This document shows, one piece after another, positions 1 to 9,400 of a DNA stretch of 17,617 nucleotides. Numbering within the stretch: position 1 is the stretch's first letter; every line of letters starts with the position of its first letter. Position numbers and translations under genes: made by a program. Under the pieces are notes generated by a model. That model was not told the origin of the DNA. It ran no database searches and worked only from the letters and a program-made list of their open reading frames with translations. Origin of the DNA: Akkermansiaceae bacterium UBA1518 (GTDB taxonomy: Bacteria > Verrucomicrobiota > Verrucomicrobiia > Verrucomicrobiales > Akkermansiaceae); contig DCQM01000091.1 of NCBI GenBank assembly GCA_002323895.1, positions 1 through 17,617 of the forward strand, in the 5' to 3' direction.

Positions 1-137
1 CCTTAGCTTGGATGGCTGGGCGGGGGGATCAAGCAGTTTTCACGATTGAGGGGATTCTTACCGGATTTCTCGGGTGTTTTAAAGTCCATGACACAAAATT
101 CACATCAAAGCTGGTTGATTCCACGGCTTGCGTCCCA

Positions 138-1637
138 CTATTTCCTTTCGTGGTCGGAAAAGCGATCTGGATGGAACTGGTTAAACGAAAGATAGCCATA
201 GCTTGCGATCACAATAAAGCAGATGGCGACTAGATTGAAGGAGACTGCTACTCCGTGCGATGTGATTAGATTGCCTTGAATTTTGGCGCCAACTGCACCG
301 CCCACAATTGCCATGATTAGGAAAGCTGAGCCAAGTTTTGCTTCTTCCTCTTCCATACCATCCAATGCAATCCCGTAAATAGTAGGAAACATGAGCGACA
401 TGCATCCCGAGACGCAAACTAGACAAATGAGACCGGGGTATCCGGGAATGAAAATTGCCCCACATACAAAGCCAAGTCCACCGAGTGCAAAAATCATCAA
501 GAGCTTGCCTGGAGTGATAATACGAAGAAGCCAAGTGCAGACAAACCGGCTACTTAGAAAGAGTATCATGGAAGCAATGTTCCAATTCTGAGCTTCTGCT
601 AGACTCAATCCCACTTCTTCCATGCCGTAGTGAATGATGTAGGTCCAGCACATGATCTGGGCTCCGACGTAAAATGCTTGCGCGATCACGCCGCCGGTAA
701 AATGACCTCTACGGAAGATGCGGAAGGTGATCTCAAGGAAGGGAGCTTCTTTTTCTTTGTTTTTAAACGTAGGCATCTTTGAAAAAGCAAAGAGAAGAAA
801 AAAGAGAATAACAATAATTGCGATGACGAGATATGGAGTGCGGACATTAGCGAGGTCAGCTGCTTGGAGCTTTTTGAATTCTTCGGGCTGGGTTGCGTTG
901 ATCCCTTTAAGAGCGTCTGAAGTGGCACCCGAGAGAACCCCAGGAAGTTCTTCGGAGAAAATGGGAATCTCGTCATAAAGGGGGACGATTACGTCTTTGC
1001 TAAGAATTACATTTTCTCCCTCAATTCTCGCGCCTTCGGGTAAAGCGGAATCTGGAGTGAAGATGAATTTTGTGGCAGACGGATCGTTTTTACCAAGATC
1101 TTCTGTGAACTTGTTGATTTCAAGTTGGGGAGCAAGAATAAAGGTGGCGATAGCCATGCCGGTTAGAGAGCCGATGGGATTGAAGGCTTGGGCAAGATTG
1201 AGGCGTTGCGTGGCGGTCTCACGCGGGCCCATGGCAAGAATGTATGGATTGCAGGCCGTTTCCAAAAAGGCGAGCCCGCATGGAATAATGTAAGAGCCCA
1301 AGACGAAAATTGGAAAAGAGATGGCAAGGCTTGCAGGAATGGCGAGGAGTGCTCCGATAGCATAAAGAGCAAGCCCCACAAGAATGGCTCCTTTGTATGA
1401 AAATCGTCGAATAAAGAAGGCGGCGGGAAGAGCCATGCAAAAGTAACCAAAGTAGAATGCAAATTGAAGCCACGCGGCTTGGGCAGTGGGAATGATGAAA
1501 ACTTGCTCATAAACTTTTACGAGCGGGTTGGTGTAATCGTTGGCAAATCCCCAAAGCGAAAAGCAGCAAGTTGTTAAGATGAAAGCCGCTAAAAACTGTC
1601 GCGGGACGATTGCTGGGGAGGTGTTGATTGAAGCCAC
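138..1637 (-). CDS. fucP: FucP-type MFS sugar:H+ symporter (L-fucose permease family)
   Basis: A 499-residue inner-membrane transporter of the major facilitator superfamily, FHS/FucP branch, which imports L-fucose or a related sugar with a proton. Visible family signatures are FSLWGFANDYTNPLV (about 26-40), AFYFGYFCMALPA (60-72), GLAFLETACNP (121-131), RLNLAQAFNPIGS (145-157) and FYVGAQIMCWTYIIHY (322-337). Glu126 matches the proton-coupling Glu135 of E. coli FucP. The position matching Asp46 is Asn37, with an Asp at 34, a variant I recall from other FucP-like proteins. It is about 60 residues longer than E. coli FucP (438) because of a long polar segment at roughly 172-265, between the two six-helix halves. 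The start is GTG; no clear Shine-Dalgarno sequence precedes it. It is divergent from the isomerase/epimerase-like gene at 1724, so a shared regulator is possible. Family assignment is firm; the actual sugar is not shown. Confidence 0.9.
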   Translation of the reverse strand: MASINTSPAIVPRQFLAAFILTTCCFSLWGFANDYTNPLVKVYEQVFIIPTAQAAWLQFAFYFGYFCMALPAAFFIRRFSYKGAILVGLALYAIGALLAIPASLAISFPIFVLGSYIIPCGLAFLETACNPYILAMGPRETATQRLNLAQAFNPIGSLTGMAIATFILAPQLEINKFTEDLGKNDPSATKFIFTPDSALPEGARIEGENVILSKDVIVPLYDEIPIFSEELPGVLSGATSDALKGINATQPEEFKKLQAADLANVRTPYLVIAIIVILFFLLFAFSKMPTFKNKEKEAPFLEITFRIFRRGHFTGGVIAQAFYVGAQIMCWTYIIHYGMEEVGLSLAEAQNWNIASMILFLSSRFVCTWLLRIITPGKLLMIFALGGLGFVCGAIFIPGYPGLICLVCVSGCMSLMFPTIYGIALDGMEEEEAKLGSAFLIMAIVGGAVGAKIQGNLITSHGVAVSFNLVAICFIVIASYGYLSFNQFHPDRFSDHERK

Positions 1638-1652
1638 AATGAAAAGTTGAAG

Positions 1653-1681
1653 AAAGATGGATGTCAGACAAATTCATCTTT
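1653..1681. promoter_or_regulatory. Inverted repeat in the divergent promoter region, candidate operator
   Basis: Perfect 7-bp arms AAAGATG (1653-1659) and CATCTTT (1675-1681) are separated by 15 bp, putting the arm centres 22 bp apart, about two helical turns. A smaller palindrome, GTCAGAC (1663-1669), lies almost at the middle. The site sits in the 86-bp gap between the symporter and the isomerase/epimerase-like gene. This geometry suits a dimeric regulator acting on both genes. Arms this short can arise by chance, so this is only a candidate. Confidence 0.35.
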
Positions 1682-1723
1682 GTGGAGATCAAAGTCTCGC
1701 AATTGGGTGAAAATCGCTAGGCT

Positions 1724-2644
1724 ATGCCTATGAAAGATCACTCACGTCGCGAAATGCTGTCTTCTCTAGCCCTTTCTTCTGCTGCCTGTCTGACCGGCCT
1801 GGGAGATGTGAAAGGGCATAATAACCCCATCGGAGTTTCAACCTACAGTTTCTGGGGATTCAGACGGGATGAATTTCGAGATATTGGAAAGTGCATCGAT
1901 TTAGCTGCGAAGATGGGTTTTGACGGGGTCGAAATCTTGCAAATCCAAATGAAGGACTTTTCACCTTCGATGCTCCAAAAAATCAAGCGTCAGGCTTTCA
2001 TTGCAGGAGTGGATTTGATGGGGTTTTCCACCCACCAAGATTTTGTCGATCCCGATGAAATCGTACGGCGAAGAAATGTTGAACAAACTATCAGTTATAT
2101 TGAACAGGCTTATGCATTAGGAATTCCAACCTTGAGAATTAACACGGGCCGCTGGGGGACGAGCAAAGATTTTGACGCGCTTATGGCAAATCGTGGAATT
2201 GAGCCGGTTTTGGAAGGTTATACCGAGGAGCAAGGATTTGAGTGGGTGATTGAGTCGATGAGGCAGTTGGTGCCTTACGCCGAGAAATGCGGAGTGGTTC
2301 TGGGTTTGGAAAACCACTGGGGCCTTGGACTAACTCCAGAAGGTGTCATGAGAGTTGTTAATGCGGTGAAATCACCTTGGTTACAGGTGACTTTGGATAC
2401 AGGAAATTTCCTAGAAGATCCCTACGCGAGGCTTGAAAAATTGGCGCCGCATACCGTTTTGCTTCAAGCGAAAACTTACTATGGAAAAGGAAGGTGGTAT
2501 ACGCTCGATATCGATTACGAGCGGGTTGGTAAGATTATGAAGAAAGCGAACTATAAAGGTTATGTGTCGCTTGAATTTGAGGGGATGGAGGATCCCATAA
2601 CAGCAATACCGAAGAGCCTTGAACTTCTGAGAAAGCACTTTTAA
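1724..2644 (+). CDS. Secreted sugar phosphate isomerase/epimerase family protein (xylose-isomerase-like TIM barrel)
   Basis: A 306-residue protein with a twin-arginine type leader: SRREMLSSLALSSAACL (about 7-23), followed by a barrel domain. It is probably folded in the cytoplasm and exported to the periplasm, or tethered there. The barrel fits the AP-endonuclease-2/xylose-isomerase-like family: AAKMGFDGVEI (61-71) is the typical first strand/helix, LGLENHWG (193-200) carries a metal-ligand Glu196 and nearby His198, LDTGNF (224-229) gives Asp225, and SLEFEG (282-287) supplies the last acidic ligand near Glu284. These enzymes isomerise or epimerise sugars or keto-sugars with a divalent metal. 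Two ATGs are possible, 1724 and 1730; both keep the leader. Its divergent position next to a FucP-like symporter suggests sugar catabolism, but the substrate cannot be read from the sequence. Confidence 0.85.
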   Translation: MPMKDHSRREMLSSLALSSAACLTGLGDVKGHNNPIGVSTYSFWGFRRDEFRDIGKCIDLAAKMGFDGVEILQIQMKDFSPSMLQKIKRQAFIAGVDLMGFSTHQDFVDPDEIVRRRNVEQTISYIEQAYALGIPTLRINTGRWGTSKDFDALMANRGIEPVLEGYTEEQGFEWVIESMRQLVPYAEKCGVVLGLENHWGLGLTPEGVMRVVNAVKSPWLQVTLDTGNFLEDPYARLEKLAPHTVLLQAKTYYGKGRWYTLDIDYERVGKIMKKANYKGYVSLEFEGMEDPITAIPKSLELLRKHF

Positions 2645-2825
2645 GCGCTGGCGTAAAAGTTAGCGAGATGTCCCGATTCGCCACCCGGCCTGATAGACGA
2701 CAAAAGGATCAGCAACGAGCATTCGGTCAATGCCGCTGTCTAGTTTACTAGCGGGATTGGGTAAGAATACAGGAAGGGCAAAGGAAGGGGGAGCTAGGGC
2801 AGCAATAAAAAACGGAGCACGGAGT

Positions 2826-5800
2826 TTAAGGTTGATGAATGAAGCGGAAGAAACGGGTCTCGTCAGACGGAAGAATAATATTTTGGGAGAATTTCCCAAG
2901 GCCTGGACTATAGAAATGTTCTTCTTCTCTAAGGGTAGGTAATTGACCTCCGGGGAATGAGTCGTCCCAATTAATGAGATCAGTTGAAGATTGAAGTCGG
3001 AAGAGAGTGGCTTTCCCAAGACTTGAAAGTGGATAGCTAACGGCGGTGGAGCTTGATATTCGGGAGGCTTTGAGTGGATGATTTTTAGTGAATTTAGCGG
3101 GGTTGCTTCCTGTGAAAAATTCAAGTCCGTTAGGGATGCCATCGAGGTCGGGGTCGGCCCCAAAAAGGGCATTCCCACCAGATAAGGTATGGGTCTGCTG
3201 GGCCCAAACCTGATAGGCATTTTCGGAGCGAATCAGGGCAATTTTGTTGCCTTGGTAGTTGTAGTCAAAGAGGTATCCTGAAGGCGTGTGGATATTCTGA
3301 AAGCCACCGACGAGTGAGTTGTAAGTGATGATCGGGTAAATGATTTCGGTGAGATTTTGAGTGGACCAGCTTAGGGTGGTTTTTGATAAATCGAGGATTC
3401 CGGTGGAGACAAGGTGGTCTGCTTGATTACCGTCGATTTCGAGGTGAAGTTTTTGAGGTGACGCATTTTGAATGGTCAGAGTGCCAATTCCCTGGCCTGG
3501 AGAGATAGTCCCAGCTCCGCTGAGAGAGCCCGTTAGAGTTCCGCTTCCAGAGAGGATGGCTTCCTCAGAAATAATCACATCGGAGGAAAAAGTGACGTTT
3601 TCTGCGAGGATAATTTCTCCCTCTGTAATGGAAGTAGTGCCGGCGTATTTGGGCGACGATTTGATGAGCAGGGTAGAGGTGCCTGATTTCGTCAAGTTGG
3701 TTGGGTTTTGATACTCCGAGATCTGACCTTCGAGGACAAAGGTGGCATTGCCGTTCCCCGTGATTTTGAGGTCGTTATAAAGTATGAGGTCTTGTTTTAA
3801 AACAAAGGAATAGGCTGGCCCCATTGCCTCGAGAGCTAGGTTTGCAGGAGCACCATCAAGGTTTTCAGTGAATAGTAGTTCGGACCCGCTCAAAGTAGCA
3901 GAATATGGAGATGCGCCGTCAAACGAGCCAGTGAGGCGCAGGGAGTTGAGCATAAAAGTTAGGTCGCTGATACGGGCGAGGTCGTTGTTCGTCTCGTAAG
4001 AAAAATTCTGAGTGACTGGGAAATCTAGAATACAGCCGGGGAAGGAATCAGTTCTCAAGAGGGTGTCTGGTGAGTTTGTTTGAGGATCGATCCATGCGGA
4101 CTCTTGCGACCAATTAACGAATGCTGAAGGGGTAGGCTGACCGCCTTGTCCGAGGGTTCCGCGCTGAAGTTTAAAGTCATCGAATCGCGCGAATCCGTTA
4201 CCAGTTTGGGCCGCATTTACTTCTACGAAAAGACGTTTCCCTTCTTCCCTGGCGATGATGGGATTAAAAAGGAAATTTTCAGTTTGATAAGTCGAGTTGT
4301 TTTTGGATGTTCGGGATAAGAGTCGTTGGAGATTATTACGGGGGCCGCTAATGCTGTCATCAGATGTTGTGAAGAGAGTGACAGCGACGAGATCAGAGGA
4401 ATCATTCCAATTAGAGGCGTCTCGCCATTGGAAAGTAACTCTAAAAATTTCCCCGGTTGATAGGGTATGTCCGGTGTCTAGGCCAGCGGCGCGAGCATTG
4501 GATTCGGCAATTATGGCATTACGAGATCCATTGGCGGAGAGGCTGGTATTAGTGAAGTTTTCGGACAAGGTGCCGGTCCCAATATTTTCCCAAGAGGGAG
4601 TTTCAGCATAGGTCTGTACACCGCCCTCGCCGCCCGCATTAAAATTTCCATTACGTAAATTTCCGTCGGCAAGTGTAAGGTTTGAAATAAAATTCCCTAG
4701 CGGGGATGGTTGGGGATCAAAAACAAAAGCGTTGTTTAGGTTGATGGAAGAAGGTGCTTTTGTGAGACCGGCGTGACGAGGCTTGTCAATGGTGGTTTCG
4801 AAGGCAGTGAAGGAATTTAGAAGATCTGCTACAATTTCGGGGTTTGCTTCTGAAAGGTCGAACGATTCTTCGGGATCCACTGAAAGATTGAAAAGAAGGA
4901 AGGGAGACTTGCTAGCGTTTTTAGCGAGTTTCCAGTCGCCCTTACGGACGCTGACTTTGGTGTCATTACGAATCGTGATTACTTCATGGGGAATGCCGGG
5001 AATAGTTGAATTAAGATAGGGCAGAAGACTGATCCCATCTATCTCGGCTGGAGGAGTTCCTCCTGCGGCATCGAGGCAAGTCGGAAGGATATCGATTGAG
5101 TGAATGGGGGAATGGTAAGTGGAGTTAGGGGTAAGGCCGGCCCCAGCAATGATCATAGGGACACGAGTTCCCCCCTCAAAAATGGAGCCTTTAAAATCCC
5201 GAAGCGGAGTATTTTCTGCCCCGATATTGTTAGCGCCACCATTATCGTTGATGAAAATAACCAAGGTGTTATCTGTGAGCGAAACTGATCCATCATCTGC
5301 AGGGTCATCTAGAGTATTCAGGATATTCCCGATTTCCCGATCCATCGTAAGGACCATTGAAGCGTAGTTTTTTCGTTGGCCAGTAAGTGAGTTTAGTCGT
5401 GGGTCATTGATGTCTGGCGAGGGGCCAATGGGGCCATGGGGAGCAGTGAAGGAAACATAGAGAAAAAATGGGTTAGCATCAGCATAGTGCCGCTTGATAA
5501 AATTTGCGGCACCAATTCCGAAGGCATTGGTGACGTAGTTGTTGGTGGTGTTCCAGGGTGAGGTTTTTTCAAGGATTGTGTCGCTGAATGGGGAGGCAAA
5601 AGTTTCACGAAGGGTTCCTGATCCGTTTACAGCTCCAATGGCATAATTACGGGATCCTTTCCAGATCCCAAAAAACTCATCGACACCTTGGTTTTCGGGT
5701 CGATTGCCGCCGCCGCTGTTATTGGTGCGTGCGCCGAGATGCCACTTACCTACTACTCCGGTTGTGTATCCTTCCGATTTCATGCGATCGAAGATCGTGA

Positions 5801-6152
5801 TGGTGTCGGGCGAGAGTCCATCGATGTCATTGGCTCCCATGAGATTATTGATATTGTATTCGTAGCCAATCCGTTGCTGGTAAGATCCTGTCACAATCGC
5901 GGCGCGGGATGGAGAGCAGACAGCGGCGGTGTAGGCATTGGTAAGGAGAGTTCCGCGCTGACGTAATGCGTCAAGATTGGGAGTTGGAACAGTCGACTTA
6001 GGTTGTCCGGGTTTGAGGGTCTGGATGTAATCGTCCATAAATCCCCAGTCGGCATATCCGGCATCGTCGGAGATGATTACAATCACATTTGGCTTTTGCG
6101 CAAAGAGCGGTAAGAGAAACAGCAGGGGGAGCAGAAGATGTTGTAAACTCAT
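2826..6152 (-). CDS. Secreted multidomain type I sulfatase (arylsulfatase family S1)
   Basis: A hydrolase of sulfate esters, here 1108 residues. I start at 6152 because it opens with a clear signal peptide (MSLQHLLLPLLFLLPLFAQ), has GGAG seven bases upstream, and avoids the 27-residue non-signal extension of the longer reading from 6233. The catalytic domain spans about 20-460: PNVIVIISDDAGYADWG with metal ligands Asp29/Asp30, CSPSRAAIVTG with Cys79 as the formylglycine site, GKWHLG (Lys136, His138), APHG (His239), INDNGG (Asp303, Asn304) and Lys321. C-terminal parts are not catalytic: a beta-sandwich-like region about 480-665, a passenger-type autotransporter-associated repeat about 820-975 (LSGSGTLTGSLSGAGTISPG), a calcium-type DPDLDGIPNGLEF repeat near 1000-1012, and an LQSSTDLINW tail near 1053-1062. 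Cys79 needs a formylglycine-generating enzyme, not in this window. The substrate is unknown; the FucP neighbour suggests a sulfated fucan. Confidence 0.93.
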   Translation of the reverse strand: MSLQHLLLPLLFLLPLFAQKPNVIVIISDDAGYADWGFMDDYIQTLKPGQPKSTVPTPNLDALRQRGTLLTNAYTAAVCSPSRAAIVTGSYQQRIGYEYNINNLMGANDIDGLSPDTITIFDRMKSEGYTTGVVGKWHLGARTNNSGGGNRPENQGVDEFFGIWKGSRNYAIGAVNGSGTLRETFASPFSDTILEKTSPWNTTNNYVTNAFGIGAANFIKRHYADANPFFLYVSFTAPHGPIGPSPDINDPRLNSLTGQRKNYASMVLTMDREIGNILNTLDDPADDGSVSLTDNTLVIFINDNGGANNIGAENTPLRDFKGSIFEGGTRVPMIIAGAGLTPNSTYHSPIHSIDILPTCLDAAGGTPPAEIDGISLLPYLNSTIPGIPHEVITIRNDTKVSVRKGDWKLAKNASKSPFLLFNLSVDPEESFDLSEANPEIVADLLNSFTAFETTIDKPRHAGLTKAPSSINLNNAFVFDPQPSPLGNFISNLTLADGNLRNGNFNAGGEGGVQTYAETPSWENIGTGTLSENFTNTSLSANGSRNAIIAESNARAAGLDTGHTLSTGEIFRVTFQWRDASNWNDSSDLVAVTLFTTSDDSISGPRNNLQRLLSRTSKNNSTYQTENFLFNPIIAREEGKRLFVEVNAAQTGNGFARFDDFKLQRGTLGQGGQPTPSAFVNWSQESAWIDPQTNSPDTLLRTDSFPGCILDFPVTQNFSYETNNDLARISDLTFMLNSLRLTGSFDGASPYSATLSGSELLFTENLDGAPANLALEAMGPAYSFVLKQDLILYNDLKITGNGNATFVLEGQISEYQNPTNLTKSGTSTLLIKSSPKYAGTTSITEGEIILAENVTFSSDVIISEEAILSGSGTLTGSLSGAGTISPGQGIGTLTIQNASPQKLHLEIDGNQADHLVSTGILDLSKTTLSWSTQNLTEIIYPIITYNSLVGGFQNIHTPSGYLFDYNYQGNKIALIRSENAYQVWAQQTHTLSGGNALFGADPDLDGIPNGLEFFTGSNPAKFTKNHPLKASRISSSTAVSYPLSSLGKATLFRLQSSTDLINWDDSFPGGQLPTLREEEHFYSPGLGKFSQNIILPSDETRFFRFIHQP

Positions 6153-6202
6153 CACCTTACTCCATGAGGGAAATGCCATCGAAGGTCGAGTTGATTTTAG
6201 AG

Positions 6203-6208
6203 AGTATA
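6203..6208 (-). promoter_or_regulatory. Possible -10 element for the sulfatase gene
   Basis: On the minus strand TATACT (five of six to TATAAT) lies about 50 bases upstream of the chosen ATG at 6152. No good -35 hexamer lies at the right distance. If real, transcription would begin downstream of the alternative start at 6233, which supports the shorter protein. Confidence 0.25.
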
Positions 6209-6233
6209 GACGGTGCAAAATAGTTAGAAGCAC

Positions 6234-6456
6234 TTTTCTCTGATCTGATAAGGAGAAGGGCCATAAATTAAAGCGAAAACCTCTCGAGGATTTATGCGCG
6301 GGAGGTCTTTTTAAACGATCTTGGCGAATCGATTAGGGTCATACGGATAATCCGAGTGGACCCCAAATCATATGCAATAAATACGAATCGCCGGGCTGCA
6401 AAAAGCCGGACTCAAAAGTTTTCCCGAAGTGAGTGGTCTTTTTAAATTGAGAAGCG
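6234..6456. other. Gene-free gap between gltB and the sulfatase, with hairpins and a 12-bp direct repeat
   Basis: No coding sequence is evident. Three structured parts are visible. A short stem ACCTC/GAGGT (6279-6283 and 6302-6306) is followed on the minus strand by TTTTCG, a weak terminator for gltB. A GC-rich hairpin with one bulged base covers 6391-6409 (CCGGGCT, loop GCAAAA, AGCCGG). The arms ACTCA/TGAGT lie at 6410-6414 and 6430-6434. The 12-mer ggtctttttaaa occurs twice, at 6304-6315 and 6435-6446, each time just after one of the stems when read on the plus strand. Confidence 0.45.
6279..6306 (-). terminator. Weak intrinsic terminator candidate downstream of gltB
   Basis: Read on the minus strand, a 5-bp stem (GACCTC side / GAGGT side) with an 18-base loop is followed by TTTTCG. 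It lies about 150 bases after the gltB stop. The stem is short and the loop long, so termination here is doubtful. Confidence 0.25.
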
Positions 6457-9400
6457 TTAATCCACCGCGACAGCGGCTTCATGTTCTTCCTCGGCTTTTT
6501 CTAGATCGTATTTTTCTTTGGCGATCACACGGATGAGTTTGGTGAGCGTGACATCCCAATTCTCAAGAAGCTCTTTGGCTCGTGGCGAATCGGTTTTCTC
6601 GTAGTGCTCTTTGATCAAGGATTTGACCTCTTTGATATCGGGAGCACGTTTAACAGGGCGTGCGACGACCATTTCAGGATTGAGGCGACTTTGGAACATG
6701 CCATCGATGTCATAGATATAAGCTATTCCGCCAGACATGCCGGCACCAAAATTCTTTCCAGTTAGTCCGAGAATAACGGTCGCACCATTGGTCATGTATT
6801 CGCAGCCGTGATCGCCGACACCTTCAACGACCGAGGTGGATCCAGAGTTTCGAACGCAGAAACGCTCGCCGGCTCTTCCATTGACAAACAGTTTACCACC
6901 GGTGGCACCGTAGAGGCAAGTGTTCCCAACAATAGAGTTTTTGGCAGCAATAAAGTCTGGATTCATAACTGCTGGTGGTCGGACGATCAACTCGCCATTG
7001 CTCATGCCCTTGCCGACGTAATCATTTCCTTCGCCGATCAAGGTGAGCTTAATGCCCCCACAAAGAAAAGTTCCAAATGATTGGCCAGCGGAACCGCGGA
7101 AGGTCAGGTCAATGCTCTCTGACGGAAGTCCATGGTTTTCATATATTTCAGCAACACGACCAGCGGTGCGGGTGCCGATATTACGATCGGTATTTACGAC
7201 TTCGTATTCCTTGGTGAAAGGCCCGCGATCCATGAGGCCAGCAGTTGGATTTTCTTCCCCGGTCGTGCCGGTATGTGCGGCAAGATCTTTCAGGATCTGA
7301 AGGTCAAGAGCCGGTTTGTGAATTCCATCGTTGCGGTCTTGGGTGCAGATGCGAACCGCGTTTTCGTCGCCCTTGTCGGAAAGAACCTTTTTCAAGTCGA
7401 GAGTGTTGGCTTTCGGATGATCGGGCACATCGCGTTGAGCGAGAAATTTCTGGGGACGACCAATCAGTTCGTTCATTGAGCGGACACCAAGAGATGCCAT
7501 GATTTCGCGTGCCTCTTCTGCCACTCCTATCATGAAATTGACGACGTGATCTGGTGAGCCTTTGAACTTAGCCCGCCACTTTGGGTTGGTTGTGGCCACT
7601 CCGACCGGGCAGTTGTTGAGGTGGCATTTGCGAACGTAAACACAGCCCATGGCAATCATGGCGATGGTTCCGAAATTCATCTGTTCTGCTCCTAAAATAG
7701 CGGCGATAACAACGTCGCGGCCCGTGCGCAGACCTCCGTCGGTGCGAAGAGTGATGTTGTTGCGGAGCTTGTTCATCATGAGAACTTGATGAGCTTCAGA
7801 GATTCCAAGTTCCCATGGAAGTCCGGCGTGCTTTGTGCTAGAAAGTGGTGAGGCTGCGGTTCCGCCATCGTGACCCGAGATGAGAACGTTATCAGCGCTG
7901 GCTTTGGCGCAACCTGCGGCCACGGTACCTACTCCAGATTCGGCGACTAGCTTGACGGTGACTTTGGCGCGTGGGTTCACTTCCTTGAGGTCGTGAATGA
8001 GTTGGGCTAGGTCTTCGATCGAGTAGATGTCGTGATGAGGAGGGGGCGAGATCAGTTGCACTCCTGGCTGTGTATTACGCAGGCGGGCGATGAGAGCATT
8101 CACTTTGTGTCCGGGAAGCTGCCCACCTTCTCCTGGCTTGGCTCCCTGTGCCATCTTGATTTCTAGCTCGTCGGCATTGACGAGATAGTGCGCTGAAACT
8201 CCGAAGCGACCACTTGCGATTTGCTTGATATAGGATCTCGCAAAATCTCCGTTGGGGTATGGTTTAAAACGACGCGTATCTTCGCCGCCCTCGCCGGAAT
8301 CAGATTTTCCGCCAAGCCGGTTCATTGCGATCGCGAGAGTTTCGTGAGCCTCGGGCGAGAGTGCACCCATGGACATAGCTGCGGTCGTAAAGCGCTTCAC
8401 GATTTCTTCTGCTGGTTCTACTTCGTCAAGCGGGATGCTGGAGGAAGGGACCTTGAACTCGAGGATGTCTTTGATCGTAATAGGATCGTTAGCGAGAGTG
8501 ACCTTCACGTAGTCGTCATAGTCTTCCTTTTTTCCGTCGCGGACAAAGGTGTGAAAATTCTTGATGACATCGGTAGTGATAGCGTGAGCTTCGCCAGATT
8601 TTCGGTAACGGTTGTAGCCGGGGTCACCAAGGTCGAGGACCTTGTTCTCCTTGGCTTCCGTCTCAAAGGCAGCTCGATGTCGCACGAGAGATTCCTCAGC
8701 AATTTCCTTGAAGCCAACCCCACCAATTCGTGAGTGAACACCGGTGAAGGCATAGTTGACTACTTCTTTGCCAACTCCAAGGGCTTCGAAAATTTGAGCG
8801 CCTTGGTAGGAATTGAGGACTGAGATGCCCATTTTGGACATGATCTTTAGGATCCCTTTTTCGAGGGCCTTGCGGTAGTTCGCCATTGCGAGTTCCGGGG
8901 TCATTCCTTCGCCGAGCTTCTTTTTCGTATCGGTGGCAACGACCTGTCGGACCGTTGCATAGCCGAGATACGGACAGACGGCAGTGGCTCCAAATCCAAA
9001 AAGACATGCAATTTGGTGGGTGTCACGTGCTTCCCCGGTATCGATAACGAGTGAAGTGCGGAGACGTTTGCGACAACGATTGAGATGATGGTGGACCGAA
9101 CCGGTGGCAAGGAGCGATGGGATGGGCACACGTTCAGCCGACGTGGTGCGGTCCGAGAGAACGAGGATTTCAACCTTGTTGTTCACCGCTTCCTCGGCCT
9201 CATTACAAATACGATCGAGCGCCTTTTTCATGCCGGCTTCGCCTTCGCCAACCGGCCAAGTGGTGTCGATGACCTGAGTGGAGAAGCCATGCTCCTGACG
9301 TTTAACGAGGGTTTCGAGTTCCTGCTCATAAAGAAGCGCGGAGCCCAAGCTGAGAATACGTGCGTGCTTTGAAGTTTCGGAGAGGAGATTACGTTCAGCT

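Noticed and set aside
12..233. A 73-codon plus-strand open frame at the left edge, and a 28-codon minus-strand frame at 3-89
   Set aside because: The first runs into the 3' end of the symporter on the other strand and has no recognisable motif; the second is too short and lacks a ribosome site. Positions 1-137 show nothing I can support.
2642..2667. Hairpin just after the isomerase/epimerase-like stop as a terminator
   Set aside because: The stem needs two G-U pairs and no T-run follows on the plus strand.
2660..3220. A 186-codon minus-strand open frame across the sulfatase 3' end
   Set aside because: Most of it is another frame of the sulfatase tail, and its residues show no domain. The last 50 codons (2660-2825) lie outside the sulfatase but have no independent start signal.
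2826..6152. Classical autotransporter
   Set aside because: A passenger-type repeat is present, but the protein ends in a short verrucomicrobial-type tail with no 12-strand barrel and no terminal aromatic residue.
8221..8733. A 170-codon plus-strand open frame inside gltB
   Set aside because: It is antisense to strongly conserved GltB sequence and has no family features.
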